Shown: one piece after another, positions 1-5,609 of the stretch
Position numbering within the stretch: position 1 is the first letter of the stretch
Layout of the letters: each line of letters starts with the position of its first letter
NCBI GenBank assembly: GCA_022563285.1
Contig: JADFNQ010000095.1
Span: 1-5,832, forward strand
Origin: Chloroflexota bacterium
GTDB taxonomy: Bacteria; Chloroflexota; Dehalococcoidia; SM23-28-2; RBG-16-64-32
Length of the DNA stretch: 5,832 bases
Reading direction: 5' to 3'
The notes under the pieces: generated by a model
The model's database searches: none
What the model was told of the DNA's origin: nothing
What the model saw: the letters and a program-made list of their open reading frames with translations, nothing else
Translations under genes and position numbers: made by a program

Positions 1-820
1 GCCTCCTGTATTATATGTCCGCGGCCAGTTGACGGCCGCGGACGAGTGGTGCGTGGCTGTGGTGGGCACCCGCCGCCCAACACCGTACGGCCGACAGGTA
101 GCGGAAGAGCTGAGCTATCGGCTGGCCCAAAGCAGAATCTGCGTGGTGAGCGGGCTGGCGCGGGGGATAGACTCCATCGCTCATCGGGCGGCGCTGGACG
201 CCGGTGGCCGCACGGTGGCGGTGCTGGCCTGCGGGCTGGACATCGTCTACCCACCGGAGCACGCCAAGCTGGCGCGGGAGATTATCGACCGGGGAGCGCT
301 CGTCAGCGACTACCCGCTGGGGACACAGCCGCGGGGCGACTACTTCCCCCGGCGCAACCGCATCATGTCCGGCCTCAGCCTGGGCGTATTAGTAGTGGAG
401 GGCGACTTCAAGAGCGGGGCGATGATCACGGCCCGGCTGGCCCTGGAGCAGGACCGGGAGGTGTTCGCAGTGCCGGGGAGCATCTTCTCCGCGCAGAGCC
501 GGGGGACCAACTCCCTCATCCAAGACGGCGCCAAGCTCGTTCAAAAGGTGGAGGATGTGCTGGAGGAGCTAAACCTGACGATGGTGCCCCAGCAGATAGC
601 AATGGAAGAAAGTATGCCGACGACGGATACGGAGGCGGCGTTGCTGCGTCATATAAGCAGAGAACCCGCGCACGTCGATGAGGTATGTCGGGAGAGCGGC
701 CTCCCCATCGCCACGGTGAGCAGTGTGCTGGCGATGCTGGAGATCAGGGGGCTGGTCCGCCAGATGGGACCAATGTCCTACGTCCGGGCCAGGGAGGCGC
801 AGGCTAGCTACGGAGGGTAG
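1..820 (+). CDS. dprA: DNA-processing protein DprA (Smf family), 5' end truncated by the window
   Basis: DprA binds incoming single-stranded DNA in the cytoplasm and helps load RecA during natural transformation; homologues also occur in bacteria not known to be competent. The frame is open from base 2 and gives 272 visible residues. It starts inside the family motif PPVLYVRG, so the TTG at 29 is internal and the true start lies upstream. About 90-100 N-terminal residues (the usual SAM-like domain) should be missing. The Rossmann-fold domain (about 15-185, counting from base 2) shows VVGTRR (20-25), SGLARGID (50-57), VLACGLD (74-80), YPPEH (83-87), FPRRNR (115-120) and AVPGS (156-160). The common SE and RSGS motifs read SD (102-103) and KSGA (137-140), mild variants. 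Residues 206-263 look like the C-terminal winged-helix domain (AALLRHI, VSSVLAMLEIRGLV). The linker between the domains (about 595-665) is less GC-rich. The stop lies six bases before the preferred topA start. The family call is secure; competence of this organism is not shown. Confidence 0.96.
   Translation, partial: PPVLYVRGQLTAADEWCVAVVGTRRPTPYGRQVAEELSYRLAQSRICVVSGLARGIDSIAHRAALDAGGRTVAVLACGLDIVYPPEHAKLAREIIDRGALVSDYPLGTQPRGDYFPRRNRIMSGLSLGVLVVEGDFKSGAMITARLALEQDREVFAVPGSIFSAQSRGTNSLIQDGAKLVQKVEDVLEELNLTMVPQQIAMEESMPTTDTEAALLRHISREPAHVDEVCRESGLPIATVSSVLAMLEIRGLVRQMGPMSYVRAREAQASYGG
17..43. repeat. Perfect 10-bp inverted repeat inside dprA
   Basis: The arms GTCCGCGGCC (17-26) and GGCCGCGGAC (34-43) are exact reverse complements around a 7-base loop AGTTGAC. 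A U-G wobble (16 with 44) could extend the stem. It lies in coding sequence for YVRGQLTAADE, just before the Rossmann domain, so RNA from it would form a very stable GC-rich hairpin. There is no T-run after it, so it is not an intrinsic terminator. It may be only a by-product of GC-rich codons. Confidence 0.6.
812..817 (+). promoter_or_regulatory. Ribosome binding site for topA
   Basis: GGAGGG overlaps the last codons of dprA. It is 9 bases from GTG at 827 but only 3 bases from TTG at 821. The spacing therefore favours GTG 827 as the topA start. Confidence 0.65.
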
Positions 821-826
821 TTGAGG

Positions 827-3115
827 GTGACGAAGAGGAAGAACAAGAGCCTGGTGGTGGTGGAATCGCCAGCGAAGGCACGAACGATATCGAGAATACT
901 AGGCCCGGAATACGAGATACGGGCTTCGGTGGGCCATGTACGTGACCTGCCCAAGTCGTCCCTCGGCGTGGACATCGAGCAGGGTTTCCAGCCCAAATAC
1001 GTCATCCCCCGCGAGAAGGCCTCGGCCGTCAAGGAGATACGGCGGGCCGCGGAGAGCGCCGCCACCGTCTACCTCGCCACCGACCCCGACCGAGAGGGAG
1101 AGGCGATCGCCTGGCACCTGATCGCCGCCGCCGACCTGGAGGACAAGCCGCACAGACGGGTGGTCTTCCACGAGATCACGCCGGAGGCGGTGCGTGAGGC
1201 GTTCAGACACACCCGCGACATCGACATGCAGCTCGTGGATGCGCAGCAGGCCCGGCGCGTGCTGGACCGGCTGGTAGGCTACCGCCTGAGCCCCTTCCTC
1301 TGGAAGCAGGTCAGACGTGGCCTCTCCGCCGGCCGCGTGCAGTCCGTAGCGGCGCGGCTGGTGGCGGAGCGGGAGCGTGAGATCCAGAGCTTCACTCCGC
1401 GGGAGTACTGGACCGTTGATATTGACCTCGCCCAGGCCGAGAACGCGGATAAGGGGTTCCGCGCGCGCCTGGCAGGCTACGCGGAAGACAAGAAGCGCAA
1501 GCTGGAGATCGAGAATCAGATTGAGGCAGAGCGTCTGGTCGCCCTGCTCAAGGCTGCGGCCTACCGCGTCCTGGCCGTCCAGCAGAAGGTGCAGTCTCGC
1601 CGTCCGGCGGCGCCGTTCATCACCAGCACGCTCCAGCAGGAAGCATCACGGCGGCTGGGGTTCTCCGCCAAGCGCACGATGGCGGTTGCGCAGCAGCTCT
1701 ACGAGGGGCTGCCGCTTGGTTCACGGGGTGAAGTGGGCCTCATCACCTATATGCGCACGGACTCCACCCAAGTAGCCAAGACGGCGCAGAGGGAGGCCCG
1801 CGAACACGTCGCCGCCAAGTTCGGCAAGGAGTTCGTCCCGCCATCACCGCGGGAGTACCGCAAGAAGGTCAAGGGAGCGCAGGAGGCGCACGAGGCGATC
1901 CGCCCCACCTCCGTGCTGCGTGAGCCCGAAGCGGTGCGTCGCTACCTGAACAACGACCAGAACCGCTTGTACATGCTCATCTGGCAGCGCTTTCTGGCCA
2001 GCCAGATGGCGGACGCCCAGTTCGACCAGACGGCGGTGGAGATCGAAGCGAAACCTGAGACCGGGTCCGATTCCCTGCTGCTGCGCGCCGTCAACACGCA
2101 GCTCCGCTTCGCCGGCTACCGACAGCTCTACGTGGAAGGCAGGGACAACGGCGACGACGAGGACAACGGCAAGACCCCCCTGCCAGACCTGGCCACGAAC
2201 GACCCGCTGCGGTTGATGGACCTGTTCCCAGAGCAGCACTTCACAGAGCCGCCGCCGCGGTTCACTGAGGCCAGTCTGGTCAAGTCGCTGGAGGAGAAGG
2301 GGATCGGCCGCCCGAGCACATACGCGCCGACGGTAGCGACGATCCAGGACCGCGGCTACGTTGAGAGGGACGGCCGCCTGTTGCGGCCCACCGATCTCGG
2401 CTTCCTCGTCAACGACCTGCTCGTGGAGCACTTCCCGGACTTCGTGGACGAGGGGTTCACGGCGGAGATGGAGACCGAGCTGGACGAGATAGCCAGCGGG
2501 GAACGGCCCTGGCAGCCTGTCGTGGAGCAGTTCTACCGGCCGCTGGAACACGCTTTGGAGGCCGCCAAGGAAGTGGCCCCGCAGCGTGAAATGACTGATG
2601 TGAAGTGCGATAAGTGCGGCAAGCCGATGGTAGTGCGCTGGGGCCGCCGCGGCCAGTTCCTCGCCTGCTCCGGCTTCCCGGAGTGCCGCAACACCCGGCC
2701 GCTGGAGGGCGAAGAGGAGCCTCAGCCCGAACCCACCGAGGAGAAGTGCCACGAGTGCGGCGCAGAGATGGTCATCCGCAGCGGCCGTTTCGGGCGGTTC
2801 CTGGCCTGCACCCGCTATCCGGAGTGCAAGGGGCGCCGTTCGCTGCTGACGAAGACGGGCGTCTCCTGCCCGCGCGACGGCGGCGACCTCGTGGAGCGGC
2901 GATCCCGCAAGGGACGCACCTTCTACGGCTGCTTCAACTACCCGAAGTGCGACTTCGTCGTCTGGAGCAAGCCCCTGACCACGGCCTGCCCTCAGTGTGG
3001 CGGCCTGCTCACAGCGGAGCGGCAACAAGAGGAAGGCAAGCTAAAGGGACGCTGTTCCGCCTGTGACTGGCGGGGAGAGGTGACGGAGAAGGAACCGGCC
3101 CCAACTTCGGCCTGA
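827..3115 (+). CDS. topA: DNA topoisomerase I (type IA)
   Basis: This is the cytoplasmic enzyme that relaxes negative supercoils by cutting one strand through a 5'-phosphotyrosine. From GTG 827 it has 762 residues; TTG 821 would add two but sits too close to GGAGGG. The TOPRIM domain (about 8-130) carries E13 in VVVESPAKA and the acidic triad D86, D88, E90 in TDPDREGE. Next come GRVQSVAARLV (169-179), the catalytic Y308 in ITYMRTDS, AHEAIRPTS (354-362) and GIGRPSTYAPTVATI (492-506). The C-terminal part has four zinc-ribbon-like repeats: cysteines 594/597/614/620, 641/644/661/667, 681/702/708 with Asp684 where the fourth Cys would be, and 721/724/743/746. The length lies between B. subtilis (about 690) and E. 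coli (865) enzymes, as the number of ribbons varies. An acidic loop (about 439-448, DNGDDEDNG) falls in a variable part. It follows dprA as in many Gram-positive genomes and overlaps xer by one base. It looks intact and functional. Confidence 0.97.
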   Translation: MTKRKNKSLVVVESPAKARTISRILGPEYEIRASVGHVRDLPKSSLGVDIEQGFQPKYVIPREKASAVKEIRRAAESAATVYLATDPDREGEAIAWHLIAAADLEDKPHRRVVFHEITPEAVREAFRHTRDIDMQLVDAQQARRVLDRLVGYRLSPFLWKQVRRGLSAGRVQSVAARLVAEREREIQSFTPREYWTVDIDLAQAENADKGFRARLAGYAEDKKRKLEIENQIEAERLVALLKAAAYRVLAVQQKVQSRRPAAPFITSTLQQEASRRLGFSAKRTMAVAQQLYEGLPLGSRGEVGLITYMRTDSTQVAKTAQREAREHVAAKFGKEFVPPSPREYRKKVKGAQEAHEAIRPTSVLREPEAVRRYLNNDQNRLYMLIWQRFLASQMADAQFDQTAVEIEAKPETGSDSLLLRAVNTQLRFAGYRQLYVEGRDNGDDEDNGKTPLPDLATNDPLRLMDLFPEQHFTEPPPRFTEASLVKSLEEKGIGRPSTYAPTVATIQDRGYVERDGRLLRPTDLGFLVNDLLVEHFPDFVDEGFTAEMETELDEIASGERPWQPVVEQFYRPLEHALEAAKEVAPQREMTDVKCDKCGKPMVVRWGRRGQFLACSGFPECRNTRPLEGEEEPQPEPTEEKCHECGAEMVIRSGRFGRFLACTRYPECKGRRSLLTKTGVSCPRDGGDLVERRSRKGRTFYGCFNYPKCDFVVWSKPLTTACPQCGGLLTAERQQEEGKLKGRCSACDWRGEVTEKEPAPTSA

Positions 3116-3117
3116 TG
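3113..3117 (+). promoter_or_regulatory. TGATG stop-start overlap coupling topA and xer
   Basis: The topA stop TGA (3113-3115) shares its A with the xer start ATG (3115-3117). The purine-rich GGAGAAGGA (3085-3093) lies more than 20 bases upstream, too far for a normal ribosome binding site. Reinitiation by ribosomes finishing topA is the likely way xer is translated. This is inferred from the arrangement. Confidence 0.5.
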
Positions 3118-4077
3118 GAAGAGCTGCTAGAGGCTTACGTCCGTTACCTCACGGCGGAGCGTAACCTTTCGTCCTATACACTCAGGAACTACCGCAGCGA
3201 CCTGTGCGACTTCGGCCGCTATCTGGACGCCGAGGAGGGCCTCGGGCCGCTGGAGGTGGACCGACAGTCGTTCCGGCGCTACCTGGCCCGCCTGCACGAG
3301 GCCGGCATCGCCTCGGCCAGCGTCGGTCGCAAGGTGAGCACAGTCCACGCCTTCTACCGCTTCCTCGTGCGTGAAGGCACCCTGGAGCGCGACCCGCTGA
3401 TGGGCGTGAGCAGCCCCAGGCGGGAGCGGCGCCTGCCCCTGATCCTGGACAGAAGCCAGCTCACGGCGATCATCGAGGCCGCGGACTCGGACACGCCCCA
3501 GGGGCTACGCGATCGCGCCATCCTGGAGCTGATGTACGCGGCGGGCCTGCGGCTCGCCGAGGCGGTGGGCCTGGACGTGGGCGGTGTCGACCTCCGCGAG
3601 CAGCTGGCGCGGGTGCGCGGCAAGGGGAACAAGGAGCGCATCGTCGTCATCGGGCGGCCGGCGGTGCAGGCGCTCCAGCGCTACCTGCGGGCAGGTCGCC
3701 CCAAGCTGGCCCGGGAGGGAGAGGCGGCGCTGTTCGTGAACCGCGACGGCGGCAGGCTTTCCGGCCGCTCCGTGCAGAAGATCGTACGAAAGTTCGCCCT
3801 CCTGGCGGGCCTCGATCAACGCGTGTTCCCCCACCTATTTCGGCACTCCTTCGCCACCCACATGCTGGACGGCGGGGCAGAGCTGAGGGTAGTACAGGAG
3901 CTGTTGGGACACGCCAGCGCCAGCACAACCCAGATATACACCCACGTCACCGAGGAGCAGCAGAGGCGCGTGTATACTCAGGCGTTCTATAATCAAGTGC
4001 GGTTGAAAGCGCGCCAGCCGGAGGGGCAGACCTCCCGTCAAGAAAACGATGCGCATACTGCTGATCAACGGTCCTAA
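3115..4077 (+). CDS. xerC: Tyrosine recombinase of the XerC/XerD family
   Basis: Xer recombinases resolve chromosome dimers at dif sites near the replication terminus, together with FtsK. The 320-residue protein has the N-terminal SAM-like core-binding domain (about 1-90, with AYVRYLTAERNLSSYTLRNY) and the catalytic domain (about 105-290). All catalytic residues are present: R146 (AAGLRLAE), K170 (GKGNKER), H240 and R243 (HLFRHSFATH), H266 (LLGHASASTTQ) and the nucleophile Y275 (IYTHV). Their spacing closely matches E. coli XerD. The tail is odd: the usual vYxxaHPRA ending reads VYTQAFYNQVR, followed by about 25 polar residues, and the last nine or so codons lie within aroQ. Position after topA supports a housekeeping Xer rather than a phage integrase; no attachment site or phage gene is nearby. 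XerC versus XerD (or a single XerA/H-type enzyme) cannot be settled from this window; the symbol follows the dprA-topA-xerC order of other bacteria. Confidence 0.9.
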   Translation: MEELLEAYVRYLTAERNLSSYTLRNYRSDLCDFGRYLDAEEGLGPLEVDRQSFRRYLARLHEAGIASASVGRKVSTVHAFYRFLVREGTLERDPLMGVSSPRRERRLPLILDRSQLTAIIEAADSDTPQGLRDRAILELMYAAGLRLAEAVGLDVGGVDLREQLARVRGKGNKERIVVIGRPAVQALQRYLRAGRPKLAREGEAALFVNRDGGRLSGRSVQKIVRKFALLAGLDQRVFPHLFRHSFATHMLDGGAELRVVQELLGHASASTTQIYTHVTEEQQRRVYTQAFYNQVRLKARQPEGQTSRQENDAHTADQRS

Positions 4078-4492
4078 CCTGAACCTCCTCGGCCAGCGGC
4101 AGCCGGAGATTTACGGCTCCGTCACCCTCCAGCAGATCGAAGAGAAGGTGCGGCAGCGGGCGGAAGAGTTGGGGGCGGAAGTCAGCACCTTCCAGTCCAA
4201 CGACGAGGGGGAGATCATCGACTTCCTGCAAGAGCAGTCGGGCGGCGCCGACGGCGCCTTGATCAACGCCGGCGCCCTTACCCACTACAGCCTCGCGCTG
4301 CGCGATGCCCTGGAGGCGACCGGGCTGCCGTTCGTGGAGGTGCACATCTCGAATATTCACGCCCGGGAGGAGTTCCGGCACCACTCCGTACTTGCCGATA
4401 TAGCGGTGGGCCAGGTGAGCGGACTGGGCTGGCGGGGCTATCTGGCAGCGCTGGAATCGCTGGTCGGCATCTTGAAGGAGCGCAGCGAATGA
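4049..4492 (+). CDS. aroQ: 3-dehydroquinate dehydratase, type II
   Basis: It catalyses the third step of the shikimate pathway, dehydrating 3-dehydroquinate to 3-dehydroshikimate by trans elimination. At 147 residues it is the normal length for this small dodecameric type II enzyme. The start is fixed by the family N-terminus MRILLINGPNLNLLG. Active-site residues expected from the M. tuberculosis enzyme are visible with a constant two-residue offset: N10, R17, Y22 (PEIYG), N73, H79, E97 and H99 (VEVHISN) and R110 (REEFRHHS). FQSNDEGEIIDFL (48-60) is the conserved segment after the lid. The loop reads NAGALTHYS rather than the frequent NPGAYTHTS, a known type of variation that should not affect catalysis. 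The first 29 bases overlap xer in another frame and no good ribosome binding site precedes it, so translation probably depends on xer. It overlaps the downstream peptidase by ATGA; the aroQ-peptidase-efp order is known from B. subtilis. Confidence 0.97.
   Translation: MRILLINGPNLNLLGQRQPEIYGSVTLQQIEEKVRQRAEELGAEVSTFQSNDEGEIIDFLQEQSGGADGALINAGALTHYSLALRDALEATGLPFVEVHISNIHAREEFRHHSVLADIAVGQVSGLGWRGYLAALESLVGILKERSE
4474..4480 (+). promoter_or_regulatory. Ribosome binding site for the Xaa-Pro peptidase
   Basis: GAAGGAG lies 8 bases before ATG 4489, inside the end of aroQ. Together with the ATGA overlap it supports that start and suggests efficient as well as coupled initiation. Confidence 0.7.
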
Positions 4493-5601
4493 GCGAACGG
4501 CTGCGCCGTCTGAGGGAGCGCATGGCCGACGTGGGGCTGGACGGGTTCCTGGTGGGAGCACCGGTGGAGGACACGTTCCACACGCATGCGGCCAATCGGC
4601 GCTACCTCTCAGGCTTCACCGGCTCCATGGGCTGGCTGCTCATCACCACGGACGCCGCCTTCATCGCCGTGGATTTTCGCTACTTCGAGCAGGCGGAGCG
4701 GGAATCGCCCGACTTCACCCTGTTCCGGGCCAACGGCGGTATGGAGACTTGGCTGGGACAACTGCTGGGCGAGGCGGGGCTGATGGGCAAGCGTATCGGC
4801 TTCGAGCCAGCGGGCGCCACCGTTAGCGCCTTCCAAGCGATGAAGAAGGCGATAGGGAATATACCGACGGGGGAGCGGCCGAAGCTGCTGGCGGCGCCGC
4901 CGCTGGTGGAGGAGATGCGCGCCGTCAAGGAGCCGGACGAGATCGCCGCCATCCAGCGGGCGGTAGACCTGGGCGACGAAGCGTTTGAGTCCGTCGCCAA
5001 TCGTATCGAGCCGGGGTGGACGGAGCGGCAGGTCGCCTGGGAGATCGAGAAGTACGCCCGCGAGCACGGGGCCGACGGCCTGTCGTTCGAGACGATCGTG
5101 GCGGCCGGGCCCTGGGGCGCGATGCCGCACGCCCAGCCCCGCGACCGTCCCATCCAGGCCGGCGAGCCCGTCGTCATCGACATGGGCGTGCGGGTTGACG
5201 GCTACTGCTCCGACCTCACCCGCACAATCACCGCCGGCGGGGAGGACGGGCGCTTCCGCGAGATATACGATATCGTACTGACGGCACAGTTGACGGCGGA
5301 AGAGCTGGTGCAGTCCGGCATGAACGGCGCTGAGGCGCATATGCTAGCCCACAACGTCATCACGGAAGCGGGATACGGCGAGAACTTCGGACACGGCCTG
5401 GGCCACGGCGTCGGCCTGCTGGTCCACGAGCTGCCGCGCCTGGCCAAGACGTCCAAGGACGAGCTGAAGGACGGCATGGTAGCCACCATCGAGCCGGGGG
5501 TCTACATCAGCGATTGGGGCGGAGTCCGCATCGAGGACATGGTGGTGATCGAGAACGGTAAGGCGCGGGTGATGAGCCGCGCGCCGAAGCTGGAAGGATA
5601 G
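4489..5601 (+). CDS. Xaa-Pro aminopeptidase/dipeptidase (M24B family)
   Basis: This is a cytoplasmic dinuclear-metal peptidase that cleaves the bond before proline in peptides. The 370-residue length is typical of the short M24B proteins (YqhT/PepQ type). The creatinase-like N-terminal domain (about 1-135) contains NRRYLSGFTGS (36-46). The pita-bread catalytic domain (about 145-365) has all five metal ligands: D231 (VVIDMG), D242 (SDLTRTI), H306 (GHGLGHGVGL), E335 (TIEPGVYI) and E349 (GVRIEDMV). It also has the active-site histidines H214 (AMPHA) and H313 (VHELP). Spacings from H214 to E335 match E. coli aminopeptidase P. There is no signal peptide. Before NRRYL there are about eight extra residues (VEDTFHTH) compared with the usual short turn. 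ATG 4489 is supported by GAAGGAG and the ATGA overlap with aroQ. Aminopeptidase and dipeptidase specificity cannot be separated from sequence alone, so I give no symbol; the B. subtilis neighbour of aroQ and efp is YqhT. Confidence 0.93.
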   Translation: MSERLRRLRERMADVGLDGFLVGAPVEDTFHTHAANRRYLSGFTGSMGWLLITTDAAFIAVDFRYFEQAERESPDFTLFRANGGMETWLGQLLGEAGLMGKRIGFEPAGATVSAFQAMKKAIGNIPTGERPKLLAAPPLVEEMRAVKEPDEIAAIQRAVDLGDEAFESVANRIEPGWTERQVAWEIEKYAREHGADGLSFETIVAAGPWGAMPHAQPRDRPIQAGEPVVIDMGVRVDGYCSDLTRTITAGGEDGRFREIYDIVLTAQLTAEELVQSGMNGAEAHMLAHNVITEAGYGENFGHGLGHGVGLLVHELPRLAKTSKDELKDGMVATIEPGVYISDWGGVRIEDMVVIENGKARVMSRAPKLEG

Positions 5602-5609
5602 CGGGGGAG
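5592..5609 (+). promoter_or_regulatory. Possible ribosome binding region of efp
   Basis: Two purine-rich blocks precede ATG 5610. GGAAGGA (5592-5598, in the end of the peptidase gene) is 11 bases away, slightly long. GGGGGAG (5603-5609) touches the start codon and is too close to serve. No in-frame alternative start is visible between the peptidase stop and 5610. Confidence 0.4.

Noticed and set aside
46..681. 211-codon frame on the + strand overlapping dprA
   Set aside because: It is a Gly/Arg/Ala-rich shadow frame of dprA with no recognisable motif; the dprA frame carries all the family motifs.
29..820. TTG at 29 as the start of dprA
   Set aside because: The frame is open to the window edge and upstream codons encode PPVLYVRG, a conserved DprA segment, so the TTG is an internal leucine codon.
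1844..3028. 394-codon open frame on the - strand opposite topA
   Set aside because: It lies entirely opposite a clearly conserved topA, its Leu/Arg/Val/Ala-rich sequence matches no family I know, and long antisense frames are expected in high-GC DNA.
1103..3516. Two GCGATCGC octamers (1103-1110 and 3509-3516), as in cyanobacterial HIP1
   Set aside because: Only two copies occur, both in codons of conserved protein motifs (EAIAW of topA and RDRAI of xer); no further copies to suggest a HIP1-like excess.
3115..4077. Xer-like gene as a phage or integrative-element integrase
   Set aside because: It sits between housekeeping genes in the same direction, has XerC/D-like length and motif spacing, and no tRNA, attachment repeats or phage genes are present.
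4244..4276. Three GGCGCC palindromes within 33 bases of aroQ
   Set aside because: They follow from GC-rich codons for Gly-Ala pairs in the conserved GGADGALINAGAL segment.
5267..5276. ACGATATCGT palindrome, partly shared with 884-892 in topA, as an operator
   Set aside because: Both are inside coding sequence, short, and far from any promoter; nothing else supports a binding site.
4609..5340. 243-codon open frame on the - strand opposite the peptidase
   Set aside because: It is antisense to an intact M24B gene and has no motif or plausible start signal.
5602..5609. Promoter or terminator between the peptidase and efp
   Set aside because: The gap is only 8 bases of G-rich sequence, with no room for either element.
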